Assembly (NCBI GenBank): GCA_964387935.1
Contig: CAYLZN010000001.1
Location: 38,710-102,709, forward strand
Direction of reading: 5' to 3'
Length of the DNA: 64,000 bases
From: CAYLZN01 sp964387935
GTDB taxonomy: Bacteria; Acidobacteriota; Vicinamibacteria; Vicinamibacterales; JAFNAJ01
The notes under the pieces were generated by a model, which saw only the letters and a program-made list of their open reading frames with translations, searched no databases and was not told where the DNA came from. This document shows, piece by piece, positions 8,992 to 17,375 of this stretch (its first letter is position 1; every line of letters starts with the position of its first letter). The translations under genes were made by a program, and so were the position numbers.

Positions 8992-9333
8992 TTAGACCCA
9001 AATCGGTGAGCACCGCGGCAGTAGGTACTCGCCCCATGAGCAAACCATCGGGTTGTCGCAGTTGACGCCCCCTCCAAAGACGATCTCCCCAGCGAAACCG
9101 AGGCACTCCCCGTACACACACCAGAAGACCCCTCCGCCCCACCCACACGAGCAGAGGCACTGCTCATCCCAGAGATCGATGTTGAGGACGAAGCACTCAG
9201 CAAAACAGCCGGGCGCATTGCAGCCGTGGCACTGTTGGGCCAGCACCGGCCGGTTTGCGGCGGACATCGTCACTCCTACCGCGAGCGCCAGGGCGACAAA
9301 CTGACCACGCATGCGAGGGGCGGATCCGAGCAT
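8992..9333 (-). CDS. Small secreted cysteine-rich protein
   Basis: 113 residues from ATG 9333, chosen because AGGAGG stands just before it and a signal peptide (FVALALAVGVTMSAANRPVLA) follows. The predicted mature part of about 80 residues contains 12 cysteines, including CHGCNAPGCFAEC and CLCSC, and is rich in Gly, Trp and aromatic residues. No family recognised. An even number of cysteines in an exported protein suggests a disulfide-stabilised mini-domain; metal binding is an alternative. Ends GEYLLPRCSPIWV. Confidence 0.75.
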   Translation of the reverse strand: MLGSAPRMRGQFVALALAVGVTMSAANRPVLAQQCHGCNAPGCFAECFVLNIDLWDEQCLCSCGWGGGVFWCVYGECLGFAGEIVFGGGVNCDNPMVCSWGEYLLPRCSPIWV

Positions 9334-9399
9334 GGCGACCTCCTTTCCGTCACGCACCGATAGGCAGCAGCTCGTGCCTCCTATTATGTTCTCGAATGT

Positions 9400-9734
9400 T
9401 TGTCAATCACCTCGGCGACCTTGCCGCCCCCAGTTTTTGGATCGAGCTCCGGGGGGACGCCGCAAGGCCGGCGCCCGGGGGCATTTGAGTGTGAGCCGCT
9501 CGAGGCGGCTGGCGGGCTCGCTAACGCGGCCCCGTGTGGAACCACCTCCTGGTGCAGGTGCCCTTCTTCGATGCGACTCTCCTTCTGCGCGGCCAACTTC
9601 TTGAACGCCTCCCCCAGATGCCGGCGCAATTCCGCGCACAACGCTTTGCGCCGAGGGCGCCGGTACTTCGGGATGAACACCACGTGATCCTTGCAGTCCC
9701 AGACCGAGTGATTCAGACTCTCGAGTGTGTCCAT
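9400..9734 (-). pseudogene. IS200/IS605-type transposase remnant with element end
   Basis: From ATG 9734 the minus strand reads NHSVWDCKDHVVFIPKYRRP and then a KKLAAQKESRIEEGHL segment, the N-terminal third of a TnpA (Y1, HUH-type) transposase. After GHL the expected catalytic HUH region and tyrosine are absent; the frame runs straight into GC-rich palindromic sequence at about 9410-9530 (GCCGCCTCGAGCGGC-like hairpin, then a CCCCCGGG...CCCCCCGG pair) of the kind found at IS200 ends. This looks like an internally deleted element that cannot move by itself. Confidence 0.65.
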
Positions 9735-10145
9735 TGCGATGCGTCCTCCCGTGTGCTTGGCGGCAGCGGCCACGGGGGGCTGAGCCTGGCGGCCTTGTCC
9801 CGCGCGGTACCACTGCGCGACGTGCGGGCGGGGTCGTGTCCGCGCGACCGGGCGCTCGGCCTCGACGACACGTCGCTCTCGCCGGCCGTCACGCCATCGC
9901 GGCCGATGAGCACGATGTCGTGCCGCACGCCGCCCCCGACGCGCCCACCCTGTGCCTCGGCATGAGACGGCACCGGGATCCCGATGCGCGCCGCGGCCGT
10001 CGCGGGCTCCGTCACCACTCGGCGGCCACCGAGAGCGCCGCCCAACAGGACACCGAGCCACGCCGAGCAAGTTCGCGGCGCGCGTCGTGCGCGAGGCGGC
10101 CCGCCGCGGCGTCGATTCCACCTGCCAGCCGCGCCACTCGAGCCA
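9735..10145. other. Intergenic stretch without a recognisable gene
   Basis: About 410 bases between the transposase remnant and the VapB promoter. Long open frames exist on both strands because of the high GC content, but none has a family signature, ribosome binding site or signal peptide that I can support. Possibly decayed sequence carried with the element. Confidence 0.4.
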
Positions 10146-10174
10146 TTGGCGGCCACCAGGATTATAGCTATAAT
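10146..10174 (+). promoter_or_regulatory. Promoter of the toxin-antitoxin operon
   Basis: TTGGCG (10146-10151), 17 bases, then TATAAT (10169-10174). The antitoxin ATG is at 10181, so the transcript is probably leaderless. The near-repeat TAGCTATA / TGGCTATA (10165-10180) overlaps the -10 box and is a plausible autoregulatory operator. Confidence 0.6.
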
Positions 10175-10180
10175 GGCTAT

Positions 10181-10522
10181 ATGAACAGCGTCAACATAGC
10201 CGACCTGAAGAACAACCTGTCGCGTTACCTGGCTCGGGTGCGCGAAGGGGCCGAGTTGACCGTCCTCGATCGCGACACGCCGGTCGCGCGGATCCTGCCG
10301 TTCGCAACTCGAGGCGGCGGAGGCCGGAGTGGCGCGAAGGGGGCCGAGCAAGAGGCCGCCAGGGCACACGTCACGGAGCTGCAGCGGCTGGGCATCCTTG
10401 GCGCGGGCGACCCCGAGCCCCTGGGGGCGTGGGTCAGGGACCACGATCCTGTCAAGCTGCCGACCGGTGCGCCGAGTGTCGTCGACGCGTTGATCCAGAT
10501 GCGTCGCGAGAGCACCCGATGA
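10181..10522 (+). CDS. Phd/YefM-type antitoxin
   Basis: 113 residues. N-terminal MNSVNIADLKNNLSRYLARVREGAELTV and DRDTPVARILP match the Phd/YefM DNA-binding antitoxin fold (short N-terminal strand, ADLK helix, VARI strand). The C-terminal half is the expected toxin-neutralising tail and is not conserved. Its TGA overlaps the toxin ATG (ATGA), the usual arrangement for coupled expression. Probably represses its own promoter, whose -10 box abuts the start codon. Confidence 0.85.
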   Translation: MNSVNIADLKNNLSRYLARVREGAELTVLDRDTPVARILPFATRGGGGRSGAKGAEQEAARAHVTELQRLGILGAGDPEPLGAWVRDHDPVKLPTGAPSVVDALIQMRRESTR

Positions 10523-10956
10523 GGTTCTGGGACAGCTCAGCGCTCGTCCCGCTCGTGTTCGACGATCCATCATCCAAGGAGCTGCGGCATCTCGCCGCCC
10601 AGGACGACGCCCCGGTGGTGTGGATGCTGTCGTCGGTCGAGATCCTGTCGGCGATCGCCCGGGTGCAGCGGTCGAGTCGAGGCCTGGACGACGTCCTGAG
10701 TGGCGAGCGGCGGGACGCCCTGGACCTGGTGCGTCGATGCCGGCCCGTGGTGCAGGCGGACGTGGTCCGGCAACGTGCGGAGCGACTGGTGAGCGTGCAC
10801 GCGCTCGCGGCCGCCGATGCGTTGCAGCTCGCGGCGGCCCTCGTCGTGTCGCGCGAGCAGCCTGAAACGCTGGAGTTCGTGACGCTGGACAAGGTGCTCG
10901 CCCGCGCCGCGCTCCTCGAGGGCTTCCCGGTGCGACCGGCGCCAGCGAGCAGGTGA
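10519..10956 (+). CDS. vapC: PIN-domain toxin (VapC-like)
   Basis: 145 residues beginning MRFWDSSALVPL. The PIN-domain acidic residues are present: Asp5 in WDSSAL, Glu in SSVEILSA (about 41), Asp in AAADALQLA (about 98) and Asp in VTLDKVLA. VapC-type toxins are Mg-dependent ribonucleases that cut tRNA or rRNA; the target here is unknown. Forms a type II pair with the overlapping antitoxin upstream. Position beside a decayed insertion element suggests an accessory region. Confidence 0.87.
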   Translation: MRFWDSSALVPLVFDDPSSKELRHLAAQDDAPVVWMLSSVEILSAIARVQRSSRGLDDVLSGERRDALDLVRRCRPVVQADVVRQRAERLVSVHALAAADALQLAAALVVSREQPETLEFVTLDKVLARAALLEGFPVRPAPASR

Positions 10957-10958
10957 AC

Positions 10959-11426
10959 TCAGTTCGTGTCCGACGCCGGAGGTTCGAGGCGCCAGCACTC
11001 GAGCCAGTGCCCCTCGCCTCCGGGTTCGAGCGCCACGAGGCCGTGCGGCGGCCACGCCAGCGGCGTCTCCTCGTCGCCCGTCACGAGTCGCCGCATGATT
11101 CTGGCGATGTTCGGCAGGTGCCCGACACACATGACGTCGCGGGTCGAGCCCGTCACGCGATCGCAGATCCACTCGGCAGGGTCCGACGGCTGCAGGCCTC
11201 GCATAGCGGAGAACTCCGCGAAGGGATTGCAGGCCCGCCAAAAGGTCTCTGCCGTCTGCCGGGCCCGGAGTTTGCCGCTGTGCCAGATCACCTCCGGCCT
11301 GACGCCACGCGCCGCAGCCTCCGCGGCCAGCGCCGCCGCCGCACGACGCCCGTGCTCCGACAGCGGCCGCTGAGCATCGAGGTCCGGCGACAGGGCGTCG
11401 CCGTGGTGCACGAGGTAGAGCGTCAC
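10959..11426 (-). CDS. SixA-like phosphohistidine phosphatase
   Basis: 155 residues from GTG 11426 (GTGA overlap with the stop of the gene upstream). The start TLYLVHHGDALSPD carries the histidine-phosphatase HG motif, with His in place of the more usual Arg of RHG. SGKLRARQTAE supplies the phosphate-binding Arg, and CVGHLPNIARI the second catalytic His. SixA-type enzymes dephosphorylate histidine-phosphorylated proteins such as HPt domains or PTS components. Coupled to a small secreted protein gene, with no obvious shared function. Confidence 0.82.
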   Translation of the reverse strand: MTLYLVHHGDALSPDLDAQRPLSEHGRRAAAALAAEAAARGVRPEVIWHSGKLRARQTAETFWRACNPFAEFSAMRGLQPSDPAEWICDRVTGSTRDVMCVGHLPNIARIMRRLVTGDEETPLAWPPHGLVALEPGGEGHWLECWRLEPPASDTN

Positions 11427-11785
11427 TTCGCCAGCTTGACGTTGGTGACCGTGATGCTCTTCTTGCCGTCCTCCTCGGTCACCTCCCCGGTGGCACTGAC
11501 CTGCTTCGACAGCAGCCCGAAGAGCTTCGCGTTGTTGTTGCCCGTGAACTTGCCAGCAATGCGGTAGACGCCGTCCTCCGCAAGCAGGCCCATCGCCCCG
11601 CCCTGCTTGGAAGACGTCAGCGTGCAGGCCTTGTACTCGTCGCCCGTCGTCTTGCTGCCGTTTTTCGCATAGCAGTCGAGATCGATCACCTCGCCGGTCA
11701 CCATCTTCACCTCGCCGGCGAGGACCGGAGCGCCGCACGCCAGCACGAGGCCGGCCAGCGCGACGGCTGCAAACGCCCGTTTCAT
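11423..11785 (-). CDS. Small secreted protein
   Basis: 120 residues. Start at ATG 11785, with AAGGGGG five to ten bases upstream and a clear signal peptide (RAFAAVALAGLVLACGAPVLAG); the longer frame upstream lacks both. The mature part, about 85 residues, looks like a small all-beta domain (VTGEVIDLDCYAKNG ... SITVTNVKLAK) with two cysteines. I know similar unnamed exported proteins from this kind of genome but no function. Its TGA overlaps the GTG start of the SixA-like gene. Confidence 0.7.
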   Translation of the reverse strand: MKRAFAAVALAGLVLACGAPVLAGEVKMVTGEVIDLDCYAKNGSKTTGDEYKACTLTSSKQGGAMGLLAEDGVYRIAGKFTGNNNAKLFGLLSKQVSATGEVTEEDGKKSITVTNVKLAK

Positions 11786-11907
11786 GGAAACCCCCTTCAT
11801 GGTGTAAATCAAAATCGGCACGCGGCCCGCTCGAGTCGAGCCCGGGTCCCGTGCGCGAGCGGTAGAGTTTCAGTCTACCCTAGAGGCCGAGCCCGCTGAT
11901 CCCCGCC

Positions 11908-12498
11908 ATGTCTGCGATCGCCGTGCCGCACGCCCCCCTGGTCCGAGTCGTGGTCTTCGCATTGCCGCTGTTCGCAGGGTGTGCGCGTTCCGCACAGCCG
12001 ACGGCCATCGACCTCGGGGCCACACTGCCGCTCACCGGTGCGACGGCACTCGCCGACGCGTGGCGGCGCGGCTACGAACGCGCGGTGGCTGAGACCAATG
12101 CGGGCGGTGGCCTCGTGCTCGCCGACGGCACGCGCCTGCCGGTGCGTCTCACGATCGTGGACGATTTCAACGAGATGCCGGGGGTGGAACGCGAGGCAGA
12201 GGCCCTGTTCCGGCAAGGCGTCCAGGCGATGCTGGCCACGCCTGGCCCGCTCCGCATGGCCGCCCAGGCCGCCGTCGCCCAGCGTCATCGGCGCCCCTAT
12301 GTGGTGCCCCGTGTCGCCGGCGAGGACCTGAAGGCGTCCGATCACCCCTGGGTGCTCGTCGCGCCGACCGCGGGTGACGACGACGCCGCGCACGCGTACT
12401 ATGCGGCGCGGGCCCTCCTGGAGGCCTTCGCGCGCGCGCCGACGCTCGACGCGGAAGCCGTGCGGCGCGCGTTCGAGGCGACGTGGGTCACGCGTTGA
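11908..12498 (+). CDS. Shortened periplasmic binding-protein-like lipoprotein
   Basis: 196 residues. FALPLFAGC is a lipobox, so the protein is probably lipid-anchored. The mature sequence DLGATLPLTGATALADAWRRGYERAVAETNAGGG is typical of the type I branched-chain amino-acid (Leu/Ile/Val) binding protein family. After about 115 residues (RRPYVVPRVAGED) it jumps to a C-terminal helix of the family (AYYAARALLEAFARA and LDAEAVRRAFEATW). Family members are usually around 350-400 residues, so the central second lobe is missing and ligand binding is doubtful. The stop codon lies inside the -35 box of the his promoter. Confidence 0.7.
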   Translation: MSAIAVPHAPLVRVVVFALPLFAGCARSAQPTAIDLGATLPLTGATALADAWRRGYERAVAETNAGGGLVLADGTRLPVRLTIVDDFNEMPGVEREAEALFRQGVQAMLATPGPLRMAAQAAVAQRHRRPYVVPRVAGEDLKASDHPWVLVAPTAGDDDAAHAYYAARALLEAFARAPTLDAEAVRRAFEATWVTR

Positions 12499-12524
12499 CA
12501 GCCTCCGTGCGCGTGACTTACCCT
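12495..12524 (+). promoter_or_regulatory. Promoter of the histidine operon
   Basis: TTGACA (12495-12500) and TACCCT (12519-12524) separated by 18 bases. Transcription would begin near 12531, three bases before the leader-peptide ATG, giving a leaderless or almost leaderless peptide message. Confidence 0.6.
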
Positions 12525-12533
12525 AACCGGGTC

Positions 12534-12608
12534 ATGTTCCAGTCTGTTCATCATCACGCGCACCACCATGGCTGCCTCAGTGGCAGGCCGGCCGAGGTTC
12601 GCGCCTGA
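12534..12608 (+). CDS. hisL: his operon leader peptide
   Basis: A 24-codon frame, too short for ordinary gene calling: MFQSVHHHAHHHGCLSG followed by RPAEVRA and TGA. Six of the seven codons 6-12 are histidine. It sits directly behind a sigma70-type promoter and 30 bases before a perfect terminator hairpin that precedes hisI. Scarcity of charged tRNA-His would stall the ribosome on the His codons and favour read-through, as in the enterobacterial hisL system. The sequence differs from the enterobacterial peptide, so this may be an independent origin. Confidence 0.88.
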   Translation: MFQSVHHHAHHHGCLSGRPAEVRA

Positions 12609-12638
12609 TGTAGCGGAACGACAGGTTCTCATCACGCG

Positions 12639-12667
12639 GCCCCGCCGGCACCCGGCGGGGCTTTTTT
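12639..12667 (+). terminator. his attenuator terminator
   Basis: GCCCCGCCGG (12639-12648), a 3-base loop, CCGGCGGGGC (12652-12661), then TTTTTT (12662-12667): a perfect 10-bp intrinsic terminator between the leader peptide and hisI. The competing antiterminator was not worked out; GGCCGGCCGAGG (12586-12597) in the leader coding region is a possible partner for the left arm. Confidence 0.88.
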
Positions 12668-12688
12668 GTTTCTGGGGCAGCGACGCGC

Positions 12689-13003
12689 ATGGACTTCTCG
12701 AAACTCGATGGACTGATCCCGGCGGTGATCCAGGACGCGACCACCCGCGAGGTGCTCATGGTGGGGTTCATGAATCAGGAGGCCCTGGCGAGGACCCGCG
12801 AGACCGGCTTTGCGACGTTCTACAGCCGCACGCGCCAGACGCTCTGGATGAAGGGGGAAACGTCCGGCAACCGCCTCGCGGTCGAACGCATCCTCGTGGA
12901 TTGCGACGACGACACGCTGCTGCTGCTCGTGCGCTGCGAGGGAAATGGCCTGGTCTGCCACACCGGCGAACGATCGTGTTTCTTCCGGGACTTCGAGGCG
13001 TAG
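12689..13003 (+). CDS. hisI: Phosphoribosyl-AMP cyclohydrolase
   Basis: 104 residues, the usual length of the monofunctional enzyme. It opens the 1-(5-phosphoribosyl)-AMP ring, the third step of histidine synthesis. The metal-binding DCDDDTLL segment and the Cys positions in [10 protein letters not shown] are present, and [21 protein letters not shown] is the family core. There is no fused HisE pyrophosphohydrolase domain, and none is encoded in this operon. First structural gene behind the attenuator. Confidence 0.95.
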   Translation: MDFSKLDGLIPAVIQDATTREVLMVGFMNQEALARTRETGFATFYSRTRQTLWMKGETSGNRLAVERILVDCDDDTLLLLVRCEGNGLVCHTGERSCFFRDFEA

Positions 13004-13006
13004 GGG

Positions 13007-13900
13007 ATGGCGATGACGCTGAAGCTGGGACTGCCGAAAGGATCGCTCCAGGACGCGACGATCCAGTTGTTCGCCCGTGCGGGTTTCAACATCTATGCGA
13101 ACGCGCGCTCGTACTTCCCGTCGATCGACGATCCGGAGGTCGAGTGCATGCTCATCCGGGCCCAGGAGATGGCTCGCTACGTCAAGGACGGCGTGCTCGA
13201 TGCCGGACTCACGGGTTACGACTGGATCCAGGAGCAACAGCTCGCCAACGGCGGAGGGCATGCCCTGAGGTCGGTATGCGAGCTCGTGTACGCCAAGCAG
13301 AGCTTCGGCAAGGTGCGGTGGGTGCTGGCGGTCCCCGAGGACTCGCGGTTCAGGACGCCACAGGATCTCGAGGGCGCGACCATCGCGACCGAACTCGTGC
13401 GGGTGACGCAGGACTACTTCGCGCGGCTCGGCGTCTCCGTTCAGGTCGAGTTCTCCTGGGGCGCCACCGAGGTGAAGCCGCCCGTGCTGGCCGACGCCAT
13501 CGTCGAGGCCACGGAAACGGGCTCGACCCTGCGGGCGAACCGGCTGCGTGTGCTCGACACGGTGCTCGAGTCCACCACGCAGTTCGTCGCCAACGAGCCG
13601 GCCTGGCGCGATACGTGGAAGCGGACGAAGATCGAGAACATCGCGCTGCTGCTGCAGGCGGCCATCCAGGCGCAGGGACGCGTGGGGCTCATGCTCAACG
13701 TGCGGCGCGCGAACCTGCCCGCCATTCTCGATCAGCTCCCCGCGCTGCGCCGCCCGACGATTTCCGCGCTGAGCGACGAGGAGTGGGTGGCGCTGAACAC
13801 GATCGTCGAGGAGCGTACCGTGCGGGAGCTCATTCCGCGCCTGAAGGCGGCGGGGGCCGAGGGCATCGTGGAGTATCCGTTGAACAAGATCGTGCTCTGA
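13007..13900 (+). CDS. hisG: ATP phosphoribosyltransferase (long form)
   Basis: 297 residues. It joins ATP and PRPP in the first and committed step of histidine synthesis. [18 protein letters not shown] is the family N-terminus and the DAGLTGYDW segment belongs to the catalytic core. The length and the C-terminal region ([32 protein letters not shown]) indicate the long form with a regulatory ACT-like domain, which is normally feedback-inhibited by histidine and does not need HisZ. Starts three bases after the hisI stop; ATG 13013 is an alternative. Confidence 0.95.
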   Translation: MAMTLKLGLPKGSLQDATIQLFARAGFNIYANARSYFPSIDDPEVECMLIRAQEMARYVKDGVLDAGLTGYDWIQEQQLANGGGHALRSVCELVYAKQSFGKVRWVLAVPEDSRFRTPQDLEGATIATELVRVTQDYFARLGVSVQVEFSWGATEVKPPVLADAIVEATETGSTLRANRLRVLDTVLESTTQFVANEPAWRDTWKRTKIENIALLLQAAIQAQGRVGLMLNVRRANLPAILDQLPALRRPTISALSDEEWVALNTIVEERTVRELIPRLKAAGAEGIVEYPLNKIVL

Positions 13901-13908
13901 GGGCGCCC

Positions 13909-15147
13909 ATGTTCCGCATCATCAGTGCCGCCGACTCCCGCAGCCTCGGACGCCTGCTCGATCGCCACCCGTCGCGCGATCCGGCGCTCGAGCGCCGCGT
14001 GGCGGCGATCGTCGCGGACGTGCGCCGCGGGGGCGACAAGGCCGTCGTCGCCTACGCCCGCCGCTTCGACGGCCTCGACGGCCCGGTCGAGGTCACCGCG
14101 AAGGAGATTGCCGCGGGGGCCCGTGCCACGCCGGCCGTGGTCCGGCGTGCCCTCGCCACGGCAGCCCGCCACATTCGCTCCGTCGCGCGCCAGCAGGTCC
14201 CGAAATCGAGCCGCATGACCGTGATGCCAGGCGTGGTGGTCGAGCAGCGCGTCACGCCGCTCGATCGCGTCGGCTGCTACGTGCCCGGCGGTCGGTATCC
14301 GCTGCCGTCTTCCCTGCTCATGACGGCGGTCCCTGCACGCGTCGCCGGGGTCACCGAGGTCGTGGCCGTGTGCCCGCGGCCGGATCCCGTGGTTCTCGCC
14401 GCAGCGGCGGAGGCCGGCGTGGATCGCCTGTTCCGACTCGGCGGCGCGCATGCGGTGGCCGCGCTGGCCTACGGAACCGCCGCGGTGCCGCGCGTGGACA
14501 AGATCGTCGGCCCCGGCAACGCATACGTGGCCGCGGCCAAGGCTCTGGTCTCGGCCGACTGTGCCATCGACTTCCACGCCGGACCGAGCGAGATCGTCGT
14601 CATTGCCAGCCAGGGGCCGGCCAGCTGGGTGGCGGCCGACCTCATCGCGCAGGCCGAGCACGACCCGCAGGCCCGCGCGATCCTGCTGACCTGGAGCAGG
14701 CGCTTCGCCAACCAGGTACACCGCGAGGTCGAGGCGCAGGCGCCGGCGGACGGGCCCGCGCGCGCGGCCCTGGCCGCCAACGGTGGCATCGTCCTCACCA
14801 GGAACCGGGCCGAGGCCATCGCGATCGCCAACCGCCTCGCCCCGGAGCACCTCGTGTGCGAGGACGCACGCGTCGCCGAGGACGTGACGTGCGCCGGGGC
14901 GACGTTCGTCGGGGCCTGGACGGCCCAGGCCACGGGCGACTACGCGACCGGCTCGAACCATGTGCTGCCCACCAACGGCGCGGCGAGGTTCCGCGGCGGC
15001 CTGAGCGCTGCGGACTTCGTGCGCGTCCGATCGGTGCAGCGCCTGACGAAGGCTGGCCTCGTCCGCATCGCCCCCACGGCGCTCGCGCTGGCGGAGGCCG
15101 AGGGGCTGGCCGCGCACGTGCAGTCCATCCGGGTGCGCCTGTCATGA
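13909..15147 (+). CDS. hisD: Histidinol dehydrogenase
   Basis: 412 residues from ATG 13909. It oxidises L-histidinol to L-histidine in two NAD-dependent steps using zinc. [15 protein letters not shown], the [12 protein letters not shown] segment, QAEHDPQA (zinc ligands Gln and His) and APEHLV (catalytic Glu-His) are all intact. The long frame running upstream through hisG in another phase is not part of the gene. Its TGA overlaps the hisC ATG. Confidence 0.96.
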   Translation: MFRIISAADSRSLGRLLDRHPSRDPALERRVAAIVADVRRGGDKAVVAYARRFDGLDGPVEVTAKEIAAGARATPAVVRRALATAARHIRSVARQQVPKSSRMTVMPGVVVEQRVTPLDRVGCYVPGGRYPLPSSLLMTAVPARVAGVTEVVAVCPRPDPVVLAAAAEAGVDRLFRLGGAHAVAALAYGTAAVPRVDKIVGPGNAYVAAAKALVSADCAIDFHAGPSEIVVIASQGPASWVAADLIAQAEHDPQARAILLTWSRRFANQVHREVEAQAPADGPARAALAANGGIVLTRNRAEAIAIANRLAPEHLVCEDARVAEDVTCAGATFVGAWTAQATGDYATGSNHVLPTNGAARFRGGLSAADFVRVRSVQRLTKAGLVRIAPTALALAEAEGLAAHVQSIRVRLS

Positions 15148-16190
15148 GTTTCGAGTACGAGCGACTGCCCGACCCCGGCGAGGGCCTGCGCCTTCACCTG
15201 AACGAGAACACCGCCGGCTGTTCGCCCCGCGTGCTGGACGCGCTGGCGCGCCTGACGCGCGAAGACTGCGCGTTCTACCCGGACTACACGGATGTCACAC
15301 GCCGGGTGGCCCACTCGCTCGGCGTCGATGCCGAGTGGACCCTGCTCCTCAACGGGCTCGACGAGGGCCTGCACCTGGCCGCGCTCTGCACCCTGCCTCG
15401 CGGCCCCTCCGGCGAACAGCACGAGGCCATCGTCGTCGAGCCGGCCTTCGACATGTACGCGGCGTGCGCGGACGCGGCCGGGGGCCGCGTGGTGACCGTC
15501 GCGCCTCGCGCGGACTTCTCCTTCCCGCTCGACGAGGTCCTGGCGGCCATCACGCCGCGCACGCGGCTCGTCTACCTGACGAGTCCCAACAACCCCACGG
15601 GCCTGACGATTCCTCGGGACATGGTGGCGGCGGTGGCGCGTCGCCTGCCCGGCGATGCGCTCGTGCTGCTCGACGAGGCTTACGTGGAGTTCGCGCGCGA
15701 ACAAGCCCCGGACCTGCTGCCCTCGACGCCGAATCTCGTGATCGGCCGCACCTTCGCGAAGGCCCAGGGGCTGGCGGCCGTGCGCGCCGGCGCCGCGGTG
15801 GCCCAGCCAGCGGTGATCCGCCGGCTGCGCCGGATCGCCCCTCCCTACAGCGTCAACGTATTCGCGGCAACGGCCATCGTCGCGGCGCTCGAGGACCACG
15901 AGTACCTCGCCTGGTATCGCGATCAGGTCGCACGGTCGCGGGAACTCGTCTACGACTGCTGCAGGCGCCTGCAGCTCGACTACTGGCCGAGCGAGGCGAA
16001 CTTCGTGCTCGTTCGTGTGGGAGCTGGCGCGGCCGAACTCGTGCGGGCCCTGGCCCGACGTCGCATCTTCATCCGGGATCGCACGACCCAGCCCGGCTGC
16101 GCCGGCTGCGTGCGGATCACGGCCGGCGTCGTGGAGCACACCGCGCGCTGCGTGGCGGCGATCGAGGAGGTCCTGTGCGGCAAGCCGTGA
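15144..16190 (+). CDS. hisC: Histidinol-phosphate aminotransferase
   Basis: 348 residues; class I/II PLP aminotransferase that makes histidinol phosphate from imidazole acetol phosphate. LHLNENT near the N-terminus, [16 protein letters not shown] and [15 protein letters not shown] (with the PLP-binding Lys and the following Arg) are the family motifs; AKAQ replaces the more common SKAF. Overlaps hisD by four bases and hisB by sixteen. Confidence 0.94.
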   Translation: MSFEYERLPDPGEGLRLHLNENTAGCSPRVLDALARLTREDCAFYPDYTDVTRRVAHSLGVDAEWTLLLNGLDEGLHLAALCTLPRGPSGEQHEAIVVEPAFDMYAACADAAGGRVVTVAPRADFSFPLDEVLAAITPRTRLVYLTSPNNPTGLTIPRDMVAAVARRLPGDALVLLDEAYVEFAREQAPDLLPSTPNLVIGRTFAKAQGLAAVRAGAAVAQPAVIRRLRRIAPPYSVNVFAATAIVAALEDHEYLAWYRDQVARSRELVYDCCRRLQLDYWPSEANFVLVRVGAGAAELVRALARRRIFIRDRTTQPGCAGCVRITAGVVEHTARCVAAIEEVLCGKP

Positions 16191-16762
16191 TCGAGCGCAA
16201 GACCCGTGAGACGCAGATCCACGTCCGCCTCCGCCTCGAGGGCAAAGGGCGGTACGAGGTCGCGACCGGCATCCGGTTCTTCGACCACATGCTGGAGCTG
16301 ATGACACGCCATGGCGCGTTCGACCTCACGCTGAGGGCTGACGGCGACCTGGATGTCGACCAGCACCACACCGTCGAGGACGTGGGCATCGCGCTCGGCG
16401 AGACCGTGTCGAAGGCGCTCGGCGATCGGCGCGGCATCCACCGTGCCGGCTACTTCGTGATGCCGATGGACGAAACGCTCGCGGTGGCCGCCATCGACCT
16501 CGGCGGGCGTCCTCACGCGGTCGTGTCGCACGGCGTGCGGGTGCGCCTCGTCGGGGACCTGCAGTCGGAACTGGTGCACGACTTCTTCGAGGGGTTCTCC
16601 GTCGGCGCGCGGGCGAACGTGCACGTGAAGGTCCTGTACGGCCGCTCGAGCCACCACCGGGTCGAAGCGTGCTTCAAGGCGTTCGGGCGGGCGCTGCGGG
16701 TCGCGTGCTCGCGCGACCGGCAGCTCGGACGCATGTTGCCCTCCACCAAAGGACTCCTGTAG
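16175..16762 (+). CDS. hisB: Imidazoleglycerol-phosphate dehydratase
   Basis: 195 residues, monofunctional, with no phosphatase domain. GTG 16175 is chosen because it gives [15 protein letters not shown], the normal family N-terminus, and has AGGAGG (16165-16170) in place; GTG 16187 is too far from it. The Mn-binding motifs [14 protein letters not shown] and [17 protein letters not shown] are complete. The start lies inside the end of hisC. Confidence 0.95.
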   Translation: MRQAVIERKTRETQIHVRLRLEGKGRYEVATGIRFFDHMLELMTRHGAFDLTLRADGDLDVDQHHTVEDVGIALGETVSKALGDRRGIHRAGYFVMPMDETLAVAAIDLGGRPHAVVSHGVRVRLVGDLQSELVHDFFEGFSVGARANVHVKVLYGRSSHHRVEACFKAFGRALRVACSRDRQLGRMLPSTKGLL

Positions 16763-16766
16763 GGCG

Positions 16767-17375
16767 ATGCTGGCGCTGCTCGACTACGACGCGGGCAACC
16801 TCGCTTCCGTGCGGAAGGCACTGGCCTTCGTCGGGGCGGAGATGTTCACGCCCGCCGGACCGGAGGCGTTGTCGCGGGCGTCCGGCATCGTCGTGCCGGG
16901 CGTGGGTCACTTCGAGGCCACGGTCGTACTCGACGCCGGCTGGCGCGAGGCCGTTCGCGCCGCAGTTTCCGCGGGCACGCCGCTGCTCGGCATCTGTCTG
17001 GGCCTGCAATGGCTGTTCGAGGGCAGCGAGGAGGCGCCCGGCCAGCCGGGCCTCGGCCTCCTGCCCGGCCGATGCTCACTGCTGAAGGCGGGCCCAGGCC
17101 TCAAGGTGCCGCACGTCGGGTGGAACGCCCTGTCGATCCGCCGCCCGTCCCGGCTGCTCGAGCAGGTGGACGATGGCGCCCAGGCCTACTTCACGCACTC
17201 GTTCGTGGCGCCGGTGACCGACGCGTGCGTCGCGACGACGACCCACGGCGTGCCGTTCGCCAGCGTTGTCGAGCGGGGCGTCGTGTTCGGTGCCCAGTGC
17301 CATCCCGAGAAGTCGGGGACCGTCGGGCTCACGCTGCTTCGGAACTTCCTGGCCGTCGTGCGCGGGAGAGGATGA
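16767..17375 (+). CDS. hisH: Imidazole glycerol phosphate synthase, glutaminase subunit
   Basis: 202 residues. Class I glutamine amidotransferase that passes ammonia to HisF. LLDYDAGNLASVRKAL at the N-terminus, VPGVGHF (oxyanion region), GICLGLQWLF with the nucleophilic Cys, and QCHPEKSG with catalytic His and Glu. Overlaps hisF by four bases, fitting the equimolar complex. Confidence 0.95.
   Translation: MLALLDYDAGNLASVRKALAFVGAEMFTPAGPEALSRASGIVVPGVGHFEATVVLDAGWREAVRAAVSAGTPLLGICLGLQWLFEGSEEAPGQPGLGLLPGRCSLLKAGPGLKVPHVGWNALSIRRPSRLLEQVDDGAQAYFTHSFVAPVTDACVATTTHGVPFASVVERGVVFGAQCHPEKSGTVGLTLLRNFLAVVRGRG

Noticed and set aside
9384..10121. Intact 245-residue transposase gene
   Set aside because: Only the N-terminal third of a TnpA is present; the catalytic region is missing and the rest reads through element-end hairpins and unrelated sequence.
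12568..13908. N-terminal extension of hisD through hisI and hisG
   Set aside because: Out-of-phase open reading caused by high GC; the real start is ATG 13909, giving the normal family N-terminus and length.
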